Below the pieces are notes generated by a model. It saw only the letters and a list, made by a program, of their open reading frames with translations. It searched no databases and was not told the DNA's origin. Both the position numbers and the translations under genes were made by a program. A stretch of DNA of 64,000 bases. Source: Isoetes taiwanensis (taxonomy: Eukaryota > Streptophyta > Lycopodiopsida > Isoetales > Isoetaceae). Position 1 is the stretch's first letter, and each line of letters opens with the position of its first letter. This document shows, one piece after another, positions 12,211-23,905 of the stretch. The stretch covers positions 1 through 64,000 of the forward strand of contig JAJEKV010000651.1 of NCBI GenBank assembly GCA_021234155.1, in the 5' to 3' direction.

Positions 12211-13110
12211 GGAAAGCAGCATCCGCTTAGGAATTCCAAGCCAAGGTGGATTCATCACCCGTGAGTTTATGAATGGGATCTGCAATGGCTGCGAGTCCAG
12301 GAATGAAGGTGGAGTAATAATTGACCTTACCCAAGAAAGAGCGTGTTTCCTTTATATTGGCTGGTGCTTGAGCCTTGAGCACACAGCTGATTTTGGCAGG
12401 ATCCGTGGTGATACCTGCTTTGCTGACCACATGTCCCAACAGAACACCTGAAGTGACGCAAAAGGTGCATTTCTCGGGATTGAGACTAATGCCGGACTCA
12501 TCACATTTCTGAAAGACAAGTTCCAATTTATCCAAATGGTCAGCCATGGAAATCAGAGGCGAGAAGTCATCTTGAAAAATTTGCAAGAAGGGATTTTCCT
12601 TCATAAAATCATGAAAACCGAGAGCATGATACGCTGAAACGTGGATGGAGAGTTTGATAATCCAAAAGGAACCACCTTGTAGGCAAAAAGTACCCCGGGG
12701 GTGGTGAAGGTAGTCTTGAGTTGATCAGATTCTTTGATTGAGATCTGATTGTAGCCGAAAAAACCATCCATGAAGGAGTACATCTCATGTCCAAAGAACC
12801 TCTTCCGTAACCCCGGTGCGTGAAGGGAAGGGGAAAATGATCACGCCCGTGGCTCTGATTGAGTTTTTTTGGGTAGTCCACACAAACGCCGGATCTTACC
12901 ATTGTGTTTGAGTGCAATGACGATGGGGCTCACCCACTCGTAATGTTTGACCTCATAGATCAAACCCGGGCAGCAAAGGAGTTTGTCAATTTCTGCCTTG
13001 ACGCGATCACGGTAATTGGGGTTGAGCCGGTACTATCGTTGCTAGACTGGGCGTGCATCAGACTTGGTAGGAATGGTGAGTTCCCCTAAGGTTTTGTTGA
13101 TCCCCCGAAG
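12211..13110 (-). pseudogene. Reverse transcriptase domain of pol
   Basis: On the minus strand: NPNYRDRVKAEIDKLL and WVSPIVIALKHNGKIR (fingers), YSFMDGFFGYNQI and KTTFTTPGVLFAYKVVPFGL (palm), then FQDDFS with the two catalytic Asp, ISLNPEKCTF, LLGHVVSKAGI and FLGKVNYY (thumb/connection). The LDGFSGYNQI-like motif is typical of the Tat/Athila branch. The two halves meet at 12601-12604 with a frame change, and the N-terminal part has stops. Confidence 0.85.
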
Positions 13111-13789
13111 ATCTCTGTAGCTCCAGGCGAAAATGTGTTTGAACTTTTTGAAAAGCGTGGACGGCCCCTATTACGATAGGGTGTGGGAAGATTGGCAAAG
13201 CAATCCGGACAGGCTGATTGTTGCCTACGTCCACAATCTCTACGTCAGGAGTCTGAATATGGGGGATAACTTCCATGTCCTGGACAATATGAGCAGGAGG
13301 TTGAAGCATAACAGGATGCGTGGCGCTCTGCGTGGTGAAAAAGAGAGGTTGCTGAGTTTCCTCAAGCAGAGGTTGCTTCATGACAGCGTGTACTTCCACA
13401 GGAGCTGCAGGAGGTTCAGCGTCTGAAAAGTGATTAACACGTTGGATTCGATTGCAAGGAGCCAGGTAAGGGTCAAGCAAAGCAGCCAATACCGGTCCCG
13501 ATCAAGAGTCATTTCTCCCCAAGGATCAGCATACTCGGGGTAGGATGACAGAGGCAGACTCGCAGGTGGAGCCTGAACTTGATAAATATTCTGGGCGTCC
13601 TCAGAGTCGGTGTCGGAGAGAGAGGGTTCAGCATTGTCGACGGAAATGATTTTGCCTGTTTTCAAGTCCATGGTGGCATTGAGGTGACCATCAGTGATGA
13701 CTAACTGATCCGTGGCCCAGTAATGAATGCTCTTGGCTCCCGGCGGAGAAAAGGTCCGCCGACCAACATTTCATAATCACCGGATCTTC

Positions 13790-14110
13790 TCAACCTTCCA
13801 AACACCAAATTCCAAGGGGAATCTGGAGATCACCTATGTTGATGTGAAGAAGAGGCGTGGCGTTTTGAGGTCTCGTGATATGGCCATTGGCCAATTTGAT
13901 GTCATATGGGGCACGATAGAGTTGTTTGATGCCCATTTGTTTGCGGAGTTTATCCGTGATGAGATTGACCGCGCTACCTCCGTCAATTTGAACATGATTG
14001 ACTTGTTGATTGCCCACCGTGGCATGGACCGTGGGAGTAGAGGTAGCAACAGCCCCAACCAAAACAGTCGGGAGTGGTAACTGGTCCTTGAGAGCGGTGA
14101 CGAGTTTCAA
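13790..14110 (-). CDS. Aspartic protease domain of pol
   Basis: 106 open codons. VQIDGGSAVNLI carries the retropepsin active-site Asp in the DGGS form seen in Tat/Athila elements, followed by LANGH and LGIWCLEG. It would cleave the gag-pol precursor. Sits between gag and RT, with a low-complexity linker (13111-13789) that includes a proline-rich acidic stretch. Confidence 0.75.
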   Translation of the reverse strand: MKLVTALKDQLPLPTVLVGAVATSTPTVHATVGNQQVNHVQIDGGSAVNLITDKLRKQMGIKQLYRAPYDIKLANGHITRPQNATPLLHINIGDLQIPLGIWCLEG

Positions 14111-14589
14111 ATTTTGTAGCCAAGCTTAAAGGAATTTTGATTTTGGCTAGCTCCTCTTGGAGTTCCAGAGGCACATGAGAAAAAGGATCGGCTGGATCCA
14201 CAGGTGCGGGAGTGCGTGGTAAGGAAGCAGCAACTTCTTTGAGTAGGTCAACCTCCGCAGCGATATTGGGATATGTCTGAGAGCGTGGAGGTTGAGACAT
14301 GGAAGGTGCGTCTTGTCGTTGTTGAGCTCTCGTGGTGGCATGGACATTAGCCAACGCGGCGACCTTCAGCGGCTTGCATGAGGTTCAAAATGCTTTGGCG
14401 AACTTTAGGCATGACATTCGCATGAGTTTCTCAAGTCCGGTGCAAAATGGACCTTTTGTCTTCTCGCATGAGGAATGGCGTCGATTGTAAAGGCGGGTTG
14501 CGTGCCATTAGGAATAATGGTTAGGGGGCGTGGACACGGTGCGGCGTGAAACCAAACCAACCCAATTTGATATTTGGATTTGGAGGATT

Positions 14590-16339
14590 AAGAGCCCGAA
14601 AAATTTCTTCCCGTGCTTGTTGATCCATCCGAGGTTGATTGGCGTGGAGCTGGTTGATAGCGTGATTGCCGAGGGCGGGCGCGAGGTGGCTTCCCAAGAA
14701 CCGGGACGCGGGCCTTGTTTGCCATTAGCAATCCGAGTTGGTAAGCCGTGAGGCGGACTGATGTGGTCTGATTGGTGCCGTGAAGTCGCACCGAACTTGG
14801 GGAGTTGAGGACACGCCGTGGTGGTATGACCCCATTCTTGACAAAGTGATAACAGACCGAAGCCGAAGGATCAAAAAGGAGAACGTGTGTTGGGTCCCCG
14901 TTGTTGCTCCACATGTGCGATAGAGTTGATTGGGTTGCGCCAAAGTGGTGGCCGCGATATGGCGATTGGTGTTGAGGTGTTGTTTGCACTTGATAAACCA
15001 TCTTGTTGCGGAAAGGTGTAGGATGAGTGCGAAAGTGCATTCTTCCGTGGCATGATTGCACATGTTGCGGCGTTTACAATGAGTATGGCCATTGATGGAG
15101 TTGCACTCATTAGCCAAGTGGCCTTGATATTTGCAGATATGGCACCAGATCGGCTAGGCGGCTGGATTGGCGTGTTGAGGTTGAAAGCTGATGCGGGGAA
15201 CCATGACGGTGGAATGAAAGGAGCTCCGAAGAGCCACGCCTACGGGAGGAAACATTGACTGAAAGTGATTGACAAGATCGATAGCTTTGCTCCAAAGTCT
15301 TCTTGGCGCAGTATTGATCATGAGTCGATAGCTGGAGGAAGTCCTTGGAGAAACCAGACCAAGATCCGGCTGTGTGTGGGGTACTCCTTGAGTTTCTTCG
15401 AGCGAGAATGTGAAGACGGTCCGCAAAATCGGGCGGAACTGTGGGCTCTTGTTGAAGGTCATTGAGTTGCTTGAGATGAAGTTGATCATCATCCGTGGTC
15501 CCATAGTGAGAAAGAAAAGCAGTTTTCATTTCGGACCAATCTTGTTTCCAGTGGCTTTTGTTGGACATGAGCCATTGATGAGGGGAGCCACGCAATGTGG
15601 TGGAAAAGATGTGGAATTTCAGTTGAGGTTGCGCATGACCATTCAGGACAGCCAGAGCCTCAAATTCTTCCATGTGGGCCTGAGCACTTTGGTCTAAAGG
15701 TTTGCCTTCGTGGTTGCCAAAGGTGGGATAAGTCAGCTTAAGGGTCCGAAAGGTAGAGGTAAAAGTCTTTGGGCTGGACCAGGAACATGATAGTGAGGAT
15801 ATTGAGGTGGAGTTGGAGGGGTATGGTCTTTGGAAAGACCTTTGAAGGGGTGGCTGAGGTGGGGGCACTTGGAGGTGCGATCATTGGGTTTGAGGTCTGT
15901 AAGATTGTAAACAGGAAGAGCGGTGGGAAAGGTAGGGAAGGGAAAATCCTGGGGAGGAGCAAAAGAGACATGTGGATATCCCTGTCACCCGTAGGAGATG
16001 ATGGTTGTGAAGGCAGAGGCGTATGGCCAGAAGAGTGATGGATGAAGGCATGTTCTGGGGTATGAAAGTAAGGTTGAGCAGGTGGAGCCGGATAGGGCTC
16101 CTGATAGTGAGGAGACGGAGGTTTGTGAGCAATGTTTGCACGCTTTGAGGTGGAGAATTTGGCCGAGACATGACACGAGGGGTGGGTGGCGCCGCCCGAG
16201 CCCTAGACCGAATGTGGCCTCCCTCAATGTCATAAGCAGATCCATACATGTCACGAACAGCTTCCCGTCGATGATGGCGCTCCAATCGAGACGCCGTCTG
16301 GGAAAGAAGTTCTTCTGGCGTGAAGTTTCGGACAGACAT
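14590..16339 (-). pseudogene. gag with zinc knuckles, broken
   Basis: Start MSVRNFTPEELL at 16339, shortly after the primer site; the matching start in the sister element is MSARAFTPKELL. Middle: TLKLTYPTFG, AHMEEFEALAVLNGHAQ and WKQDWSEMKTAFLSHYGT, the retrotransposon gag core. C-terminal: LANECNSINGHTHC and CNMCNHATEEC knuckle remnants. Frameshifts split the gene into several pieces (15110-15868 and 14725-15117 are the longest). The product would form the virus-like particle and bind element RNA. Confidence 0.8.
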
Positions 16340-16368
16340 GGCGACAGAAGAAGGGAAAAACGAATCAG

Positions 16369-16385
16369 ACCCGGCAGCGGCGCGG
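16369..16385 (-). promoter_or_regulatory. Primer binding site, tRNA-Asp type
   Basis: Directly inside the 5' LTR the minus strand reads CGCGCCGCTGCCGGGTC, close to the complement of a plant tRNA-Asp 3' end (TGGCGCCGTTGCCGGGG). Confidence 0.7.
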
Positions 16386-16977
16386 TGTTTGGGGGTGCGG
16401 GTTGGGGAACTCTGCAAGGCGACCCTCGTGAGGACCCTTGGATCTACCAGAGAACCAGGGGGACTATGTCACGCGGGATTTGCAAGAAAAGAACAAGAAG
16501 AAGAAAACGGAACAGAAAAGAACAATGAGAGGAAAATGATATGCTTCCTTGATATCACTGATGAACATACATGAGCTCTCGCAATTGAGAGAAGACTGAA
16601 AAGAGACAAGACTCAAAACTCATCTAGCCCTCATATGCTAGCTCTACTCATATATATAGTACAATGGCCTCTGGCCCAATATAGACACTCGGACTGATCT
16701 CGGTGCCGACTCCTGGAAGGAGGCCTGATTTGCAGTAATGTTGGCGGTGCCTCTTGAAATGCCTAGAATCACGCTGACGCTGACACGGGCGGTGACGGGT
16801 CATCACTTGTCTGAGCGGCGCCTCTTGTTGACGGATGCAGGCTTTGACTGCGTGGTCTGCTGCTTGGTCTTCTGCTGAGCCTTTGATGGCTGACCCATGC
16901 ATGTCTGTGGATCCTTGAGCTTGACCTGGTCCGTCGTATGCATGAATAGTCCTGAACCAGGAGGCACAGGACTAACA
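16386..16977 (-). repeat. 5' LTR of the minus-strand element
   Basis: 592 bp. Minus strand starts TGTTAGTC at 16977 and ends CCCCCAAACA at 16386. A TATA-like run (TATATATATGAG, about 16649-16659) lies upstream of a probable transcription start. The first 175 bp carry an open reading frame (GLFMHTTDQVK ... KRRRSDK stop) shared with other LTRs of the family. Confidence 0.92.
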
Positions 16978-16982
16978 GGGAG

Positions 16983-17240
16983 TAGTCCATATAACATGAG
17001 CCCTACGTTTTGCATCGAGACGGAGACAAACACGTCCGAGAGTTTGCATAAGATCATCATCATGTCCATGTCACCCATATCTTGCCATGTCACCAACACC
17101 TCACCCCATGAAAATAAAAGTTGCACATTTTTTTATTTTTGCCCTAGTCAAAGGTTGGCCTTGCTTACTTGGCATGGCATGACACCAATGGCATGCCACA
17201 TCATCATGTGCATGCCAACTTTTGCAAATTTCAATTTCAT
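16983..17240 (-). repeat. Diverged copy of the outer-arm repeat
   Basis: ATCATGTCCATGTCACCCATATCTTGCC and the later CCTAGTCAAAGG...TTGGCATGGCATG match, with divergence, 5740-5800 and the reverse of 1140-1180. It probably belongs to the sequence into which the LTR element inserted. No gene. Confidence 0.45.
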
Positions 17241-17926
17241 TTGCATCCCAATAAAAAGAGTATATTTGTTCAACACACTCATTCCATTAGAAAAAAAAAT
17301 CCTATTAGAGCATAAGACAATCCAAAATTGGCATGTCTAGTCAACCATAAATCACTAACATTCTCTTCCAAACTTGGAAGAACAGTCTTTTCCAAACCTG
17401 GAAGCATCACAAGGGTCGATGTGAACTATGTATATATCCAACCTAATGTGGTGCCTATAATAGCTAGCTCTAATGTATAGGTATGATTTGGTATCATGTG
17501 TAATACACTGGTTGTTTGTTTCCTACAACTATATTAGACTGTAAAGATAAAAAATGGCAAGTGTGGAGATGGTTTCTAAATCAACTCCATGAGTTTGCCC
17601 ACATTCGATTTGTTGTAGCCGTGCAGGACTGCTACGGGTATTCATACACCGGGCATCAATTGGCTCATTTACCCACCATAAAGCAAATACTTACGTTGCA
17701 AATCTTCTCTTAAATAACCCACCATATGTTCATCCTCCATAAAATTCGTACAGAGAACTTTCGAGAGGCCTTGTTCTAGAATGTATTCAACAATCCTGCA
17801 TTGCTATACACAGAACCTTCGAGTAGTCTTGAGTGGAAGTTAAGAATGCTAATGCTCTCCTTCTCCCAATAGGATTACATGTTCCATATTCAATTTAGGG
17901 AGTGTTTGTGGGAAACAACTATATTA
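17241..17926. other. Non-coding stretch, nothing recognised
   Basis: AT-rich sequence with no credible ORF or repeat structure. A short direct repeat (CTTCCAAACTTGGAAG / TTTCCAAACCTGGAAG near 17365-17402) is the only feature noticed. Confidence 0.4.
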
Positions 17927-18252
17927 GGGTAGGTCCACATGGGCCACTTTACCTGTGGCCCAAGCCACATTTTTTGGGGACAAAATCATTGTCATTCACA
18001 CGTTGAAGCCCCAATATGACCGACAGCCTGCTAGTTCACGAAACGAAGGAACCTGAAATAGCCCCTTCTCCCTTTGAAAACTACTGTCAAATGATCGTCA
18101 CGAGGTTCCATGAGGACAAAAGTTTGCTGGGGCAAACGTTTTGCCTAATCTTGACATCTGAGAATTGCCCAAGAAATTTTGAGCATGGAGACATTGTTCC
18201 TGACGCAAATTTGGCCAATTTCGCGAGAAATTTGCCCCATGCGAACGTACCC
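17927..18252. mobile_element. PIF/Harbinger (Tourist-like) MITE, 326 bp
   Basis: Terminal inverted repeats GGGTAGGTCCACATGGGCCA and (reverse complement of the right end) GGGTACGTTCGCATGGGGCA match at 16 of 20 positions, and both ends are flanked by TTA (17924-17926, 18253-18255). A GGG terminus with a TTA duplication is typical of PIF/Harbinger. An ORF crossing the right end (18016-18264) is not a gene. Confidence 0.75.
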
Positions 18253-18255
18253 TTA

Positions 18256-20105
18256 GATTTGTGAAAACTTTCCACATCTATATTATATTGTTACAAGAAA
18301 TTTATCGCGGCACATTTCTCTTGTTCCAACCCTATGAGTCGGACTTATAGTATGCTTCAGACCTTGTTTAGTAAATTTATGACAATTCAAGTTTCAATAG
18401 GCATCCTTCAATTAATTGAACCTAGGATTTGAAATAGATGCTATTGCACATTACTTGTTTGGATTGGTAGTTTTCTATTTGTTGTTGATGGACCTCTAGA
18501 TTGCATATATCTTACCAATTTTTTTTTCGGTATCCACGTGGATACTTCCTATTATTCTTGACCCAACGCCCTTGGAAGTGTCACAATGGTCCCGTGTGTT
18601 TATATTTGTTAAAAGTCAGGAGACATTTCGCTCTTATCTTTATACTTGAGTTGAGCTGTATCTTCGAACCCTGCTTAATTCTTGTCGACATGAGCATGAG
18701 CTGCCAATTGCCAGGATTGAGAACACACCTAATTCTAGACGTATGATCTTGATGTACCATTCTTGATGCGAGCAAAATGAAGCAGTGGGGAAGATTTGGC
18801 AAAGGGTCAATCCATTGTGCACATTTCCATCAGAAACAATCCGACCTTCTAGATGCTGGAAGCTTTTGGATGCCAAGAACAAACAAATACCTCTGCCGGA
18901 GTTTTCTGCGGCGGATAAGAGATTGTGCCAGAGTACAGAGCGCCAAATAACTCTGCCAGAATTTCCTATGGCAAATCATAGCATCTTCCTTTGATCCGAC
19001 CTCATATTTTCAATGGAGCTAATGGGGATTGCTTGCATCTACAACACATTCAGCAATGTTCTGTCGATTGGCAACTGGCCCTCTTGCTATTTCTCATGAC
19101 CTCTGTTTATACACGAACTTTTTCCCTTTTCCAGCTGTGGCGATGTCAGGATGATCTGCCTTTGGAACAGCTAAGATGGAGCTTCAGCCAAATGCCATCA
19201 CTGCGGACCTCCTAATTAGCAAGTCGAACCAGATTCTTTAGCTTGCTCAATCAGATGATTGTTGCGCTTCCAGTGTTCCAAAAAGAGGTCTTTGGACAAA
19301 TTAATTGATAATGATCCTTGCTTCTTAATTCACTCTTCATATTTGAATAACTTAAAAACTTAAAGAACAGAAGACTACAGCAGATGTTCCGAGTCTTAAA
19401 GGTTGTTACATGAGCTTTTCTTCAAGCGGCAAACGTTTTATAGTGCCCTGTCTTGGGAAGGGTTAATGAATGTAGTAGATACTGCCCATCGCCATATCGC
19501 CTCCGCATGGGAAGATATCGCTCATATCCCTCTGCTGCAACACAATTAGATAAACGCATTTGATGTCGCTTTTCCATGGTGGTGCAATCTATCTAGCTCT
19601 TGAGAAATGCTACAGTAGAAAACAGATGGACCTCGAACTTCCCTTATGATGCGTTGATAGCTACATATGTGGCACACTCCGCTGCATTTATATTGCGGCG
19701 CAGAACCAAGGATAAAAAAGAAAAAAAGAAAAAAAAGAATTGAAACACAATTACATTTATGATAAACGTGCATCTCTTCAACCGCCGAGATGGGCCAAGT
19801 TGAATGGCCTGGATTTCGATCCAGGTCCTCTCATCCTATTGGTCGATGTTCCCGCCTTTTCCACTGCCTTCATTATGGACTTAGCGCTCAGTTTGCTCTC
19901 TCTTCCGATCTGGCTATGGCGTTCAGTTTTGCTTTCTCAGTTCTGGTCTGGCTATGGCACTCCATTTTGCCTTCATTTTGCTTTCTCAGTTCTGATCCGG
20001 CTATGGCGGTCAATTTTTGCCTTCGTTTTGGTTCCGATCTAGCTATGGCATTCCTACATGCCCTTTTTAGATTATTTTTTTCCCATGTAAGGTTGACAAG
20101 CCACG
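18256..20105. other. Non-coding stretch with a degenerate tandem repeat at 19880-20060
   Basis: No credible gene. At about 19880-20060 a diverged unit of some 50-60 bp recurs about four times, each containing CTGGCTATGGC or CGGCTATGGC, then TTTTGCTTTCTCAGTTCT or a variant. A purine-rich run lies at 19709-19740. Confidence 0.4.
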
Positions 20106-20110
20106 GCATA

Positions 20111-20610
20111 TGTTAGTCCTGTACGTCCAAATACAGGACTATTCATGCACACGACGGACCAGGTCAAGAACAAGGATCCACAGTCAGGCACAGGTCAGTC
20201 GTCCAAGGGCCCGCAGAAGACCAAGCCGCCGTAGACCACGCAGTCAAAGGCCGTGCCCGGGACCAAGAGGAGGCGCACAGAGAAATGACGCACTGTCACC
20301 ATCTGCGCCATTTCAGGGTCTCAAGAGGCACCGCCAACGTTCCTGCAAATCAGGCCTCCTTCTAGGAGTCGGCACCGAAATCAGTCAGAGTGTCTATATT
20401 GGGCCAAAGGCCATTGTACTATATATATGAGTAGAGCTAGCCTTCACATGCTAGATGAGTTTTTGGTCTTATCTCACTTCTGCTTCCTCTCGATTGCGAG
20501 AGCTCATGTATCACAATTGATATCAAAGAGTTTTGTTCTCTTCATTGTGTTCTTCATTGTTCTTCTTGTTTTTCTCTTTTCCCTTCCTTAGTTAACCCAG
20601 ACCCCAAACA
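20111..20610 (+). repeat. 5' LTR with an 88-bp internal deletion
   Basis: 500 bp, TGTTAGTC ... CCCCAAACA. Relative to the 3' LTR it lacks the 88 bp at 28338-28425, joining ...CCTTAGTT directly to AACCCAGACC. The conserved reading frame at its start is interrupted by a TAG at 20232-20234. Confidence 0.92.
20420..20428 (+). promoter_or_regulatory. TATA box of the 5' LTR
   Basis: TATATATAT within CATTGTACTATATATATGAG, the only TATA-like run in the LTR and conserved in all four LTR copies of the window. It probably sets the transcription start of the element. Confidence 0.55.
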
Positions 20611-20611
20611 C

Positions 20612-20630
20612 TGTCGCCGCTGCCGGGTCT
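20612..20630 (+). promoter_or_regulatory. Primer binding site, tRNA-Asp type
   Basis: TGTCGCCGCTGCCGGGTCT, one base after the 5' LTR; close to the complement of a plant tRNA-Asp 3' end, with a few mismatches. Confidence 0.65.
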
Positions 20631-20657
20631 GATTTTCTTTTCCTTCTTTCCTTCATC

Positions 20658-22310
20658 ATGTCTGCCCGAGCTTTTACCCCAAAGGAGCTTCTTAGCCAGA
20701 TGGCGTCTCGTTTGGAGCGCCATCAACGTCGCGAAGTTGCTCGAGATATGTATGACACTGGCTATGATATTGAGGGAGGCCATATTCTCTCACGAGCTCA
20801 ATCGGCGCCACCTACTCCTCGTGAAAACTCTCGTCCTGGCTCTCCTCTCGCATGTAAAAACACTGTTCACAACCTCAGTCACCATATCATACACCTGTTC
20901 AGCCCCCTCCCGTTTATTTCCACACTCCAGAGTGCCTACATTCATATATCCTCTGGCCATACTCCTCTGCCTTCACAACCATCATCCCCCCCTGGAGGAA
21001 TGGGTTATCCCCATGTTTCTTTTGGCCCTCCCTAGGTTCAGACATATCCTCAATCCCCTTCTTTTCAACAGACTCTTCCAGTTTACACACTTACCGATCT
21101 CAAACCTCATGACCACGGACCCCCAGGTCCTCCACCACAGGAACCTCCTTTTGCACATCTTCAAGGTCTTTCTGCTCCTTTGCCACCCCATACGGAATCC
21201 ATGGAAGTTTCGCCCCATTATGTTCCTCCTTATACATCGCCTCTCTATGCACAAGGCCAGTCACAATCTTCTTTTCAGACTCTCAAACTGACATATCCCA
21301 CTTTTGGCAGTACTAAGGGTAAACCATTGGATCAAAGTGCTCAAGCCCACATGGAAGAATTTGAGGCTCTGACTGTCCTAAATGGTCACGCTCAACCTCA
21401 ACTGAAGTTCGATATCTTTTCCACCACGCTGCATGGATCCCCTCATCAATGGCTCATGGCAAACAAAAGCCATTGGAAACAAAACTGGACTGAAATGAAG
21501 ACTGCTTTCCTTTCTCATTATGGGACCACTGATGATGATCAACTTCTTCTCAAGTAACTCAATGATCTTCAGCAAGAGCCCACGGAGTCAACCCGGGATT
21601 TTGCGGATCGTCTTCACATCCTCCTCAGCAAACTTCAAGAGTACCCCACGCAAAGCCAGATCCTCGCCTGGTTTCTCCAGGGACTTCCTCCGGCTATTCG
21701 TCTCATGACTGAATACCTGCGCCCCAAGACTTTGGAGCAGGCCATCAAACTTATCAATCATTCAGTTAATGTTTCCTCTCGTGGCGTGGCCCTCCAGGAG
21801 CTGCCCTTCATTCCTCCTGTCATGGTTCCTCAGACTGCTGTTCAGCCTCACCACTCAAATCCTCAACGCAGTCAAATTTGGTGCCACCTCTGCAAATATC
21901 AAGGCCATTTGGCCAATGAGTGCAACTCCACCAATGGCCCTCCTCATTGTAAACGCTGCAACATGTGCAATCATGCCACGGAAGAGTGCACTCGTACTCA
22001 TCCGACACCCTTCCGGCAAAAGATGGTTTATCAAGTCCAGACCACGCCTCAGCAACAGACGTCATATCAACCTCAGCAGTTTCAAGCACAACCTCCTCAA
22101 CAGTATCAACAATCTCAGCAGCCATGGGAACAAAGCAACCGCCCTCCTTTTGATCCTGCTAAAGCTCAGTGCTATCACTGTTTGGAATGGGGTCATACCA
22201 CTACGGCATGCCCTCAACTTCCTCAAGTTCAAGTCCAACTTCCAGGCACGAATCAAACCACGTCAGTACGCCTCACAACCTATCAACTTTGGATAGCAAA
22301 TGGCAAATAG
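20658..22310 (+). pseudogene. gag with three CCHC zinc knuckles, two in-frame stops
   Basis: Start MSARAFTPKELL. One frame is usable almost throughout, with in-frame stops at 21033-21035 and 21555-21557. Middle part: AHMEEFEALTVLNGHAQ, WKQNWTEMKTAFLSHYGT, DFADRLHILLSKLQEYP and ILAWFLQGLPPAIRLM, the capsid-like gag core. C-terminal part: three C-x2-C-x4-H-x4-C knuckles, CHLCKYQGHLANEC, CKRCNMCNHATEEC and CYHCLEWGHTTTAC, the last after a glutamine-rich linker. It would package element RNA. The frame then shifts (22300-22701 continues as EEEKKVHFATDLDKLMPH). Better preserved than the gag of the sister element. Confidence 0.85.
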
Positions 22311-22666
22311 GGCCCTCGTCCTGTTCTTCGAAAAACACCACGCGTGCCTCCGGTATCAACCCGCTCCTGCAGCAACTCCTCAGATGGATCAACAAGGCCA
22401 AGAAGAAATTTATCAGGCTCTCAATCCTCCGGTTCAACCGTCCAATTGGGTTGGTTTGGTTTCACGCCAGACCAAGGCTTCACGCCCCTTGACCATCATT
22501 CCTCATGATACGCGCCCTGCTTTTGCTGTCGACACGATCCCTCACGAAGAGGAAAAAAAGGTTCACTTTGCAACAGACTTGGATAAACTCATGCCTCATG
22601 TCATGCCCAACCAGACAAAGTATCCTCAACCTCATGTAGGCTGCAAAAGGCCGCACACTTGCAAAT

Positions 22667-22978
22667 GTGCATGCCACCACCAAGGCTCAACAGCGTCATG
22701 ACAAACATCTGAGAACCAAAACTTTTCAAGAAGGTGATTTGGTTTTACTTTATGATTCTCGTTACAAAAATTTTCCAGGGAAGTTAAAGTTCAGATGGCT
22801 TGGTCCTTATCAAATTGTTCAAGTGGTACAACCCAGCGTTTTCAAGCTGGCAGAATTAGATGGCACTCCATTACCTACACTGGTTAATGGCTTTCGCCTC
22901 AAACAATTTCATACAGCAGATACAGATAGTCATACACCTGATGCAGAACAAGAATCTGAATCCACAGATAGTGACTAA
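22667..22978 (+). pseudogene. gag tail fused to the integrase C-terminal (GPY/F) domain
   Basis: 104 codons. The first residues (HATTKAQQRHD) match the gag-protease linker of the sister element (HATTRAQQRQD near 14340), and the rest ([57 protein letters not shown]) is the end of integrase. The join replaces protease, RT, RNase H and the integrase core. It marks a deletion that kept a small DNA- or chromatin-binding module. No complete integrase is encoded. Confidence 0.8.
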
Positions 22979-23905
22979 AGCGGCATATTTATATTATAGG
23001 AGGAAAATTTACAAAATGTGGGCAGAGCCCATCTACTTCCGCTATGGGCAGAGCCCTATTTACAAAATGGGCAGAGCCCTATTTACAAAATCCTAAGTTT
23101 AAAAACCCTCTACTCCGGGTTGGGAGCAGAGGTTATACGGAGGATGTGGTAGTCGTAGATTACGCTTTCGGGATCCCAGTAGCGGATGCAGCACCACCTC
23201 CATGGCATTTGTCAGCGGGTCGGGATGCTCAGCCATCCCACTGCACCACCCGTCCATAGGAATGCCACAGTTACGGCATTTCCAGAGGTCAAGATCATTC
23301 ATCTTGCATGTAATCCACTCCTGGCAGTTCGTCGGCATAGTGCGGTTTGTTTTTCACGGTGGCCATGCTCACGATGCGGTGTCTCGGCCGACCTTTGCTT
23401 TCGTCTTATATAGCCAAACCGACCGGCACCACCGGCGCGGGATAATCGGTCAATCGCCAGCGTGGTTTGCAATGCAAGGCTCTTTCTAAATCCAGAATCT
23501 TTTCTCCCGCCGCATATCTAGCCATGGTACCTTCTGACACTTCCTTTTTATGATATCCCACTTCGAGTTGCCAGCATTAAATGATTCCTTTCACGCCCAT
23601 CGGACATTAATATTTGTCCCTTCGCCAGCTGTCACATCCGATCGTTTATTCACGTCTCATCTCCACCGTTCATCGCTTCTCCCTTAACTGCTTGGGGACT
23701 TAGCCAAATTTTTGCCTCTCAATCGACTCCTTCGCATCTGTCGCCACCTGGCACCATCAACGGTTGCTGTCTCATTCTCATCACGCCCCTTTGCAAACAC
23801 TTTTGCGCCCTAAAACCTTTTCGTCTATCTTTGTTTTCATCTTCTGCTCTCCGCCCTCCGGCTTCTCAAGACAATTCTTCTAGTTCCCTTCCAACGCTCT
23901 TCGCC
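22979..23905 (+). other. Spacer between integrase tail and ORF3
   Basis: Collinear with 9422-10419 of the sister element. It begins with a short direct repeat (GGGCAGAGCCCTATTTACAAAAT, about 23047-23092). No ORF of its own is convincing. Confidence 0.5.

Larger units (their letters stand above)
5859..16977 (-). mobile_element. Ty3/gypsy LTR retrotransposon, Athila-like organisation, full length but decayed
   Basis: Two LTRs of 588 and 592 bp beginning TGTTAGTC and ending CCAAACA bound the element. The 5-bp sequence GGGAG sits immediately outside both ends (5854-5858 and 16978-16982), a perfect target-site duplication. In minus-strand order it has LTR, a primer site resembling the tRNA-Asp 3' end, gag with CCHC knuckles, aspartic protease, RT, RNase H, integrase, a spacer and a third ORF that ends at the 3' LTR. 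A tRNA-Asp primer site and an ORF after integrase are traits of plant Athila elements (established knowledge). Assignment to that lineage is inference. Several frames are broken, so it is probably not autonomous now. LTRs differ from each other at several percent by eye. Confidence 0.93.

Noticed and set aside
18016-18264. 82-codon ORF starting MTDSLLVHE
   Set aside because: It lies within and crosses the end of a MITE with TTA duplications; no domain.
19790-19850. tRNA-like segment (CCTGGATTTCGATCCAGG)
   Set aside because: Loop is eight bases and no matching D or anticodon arms are found.
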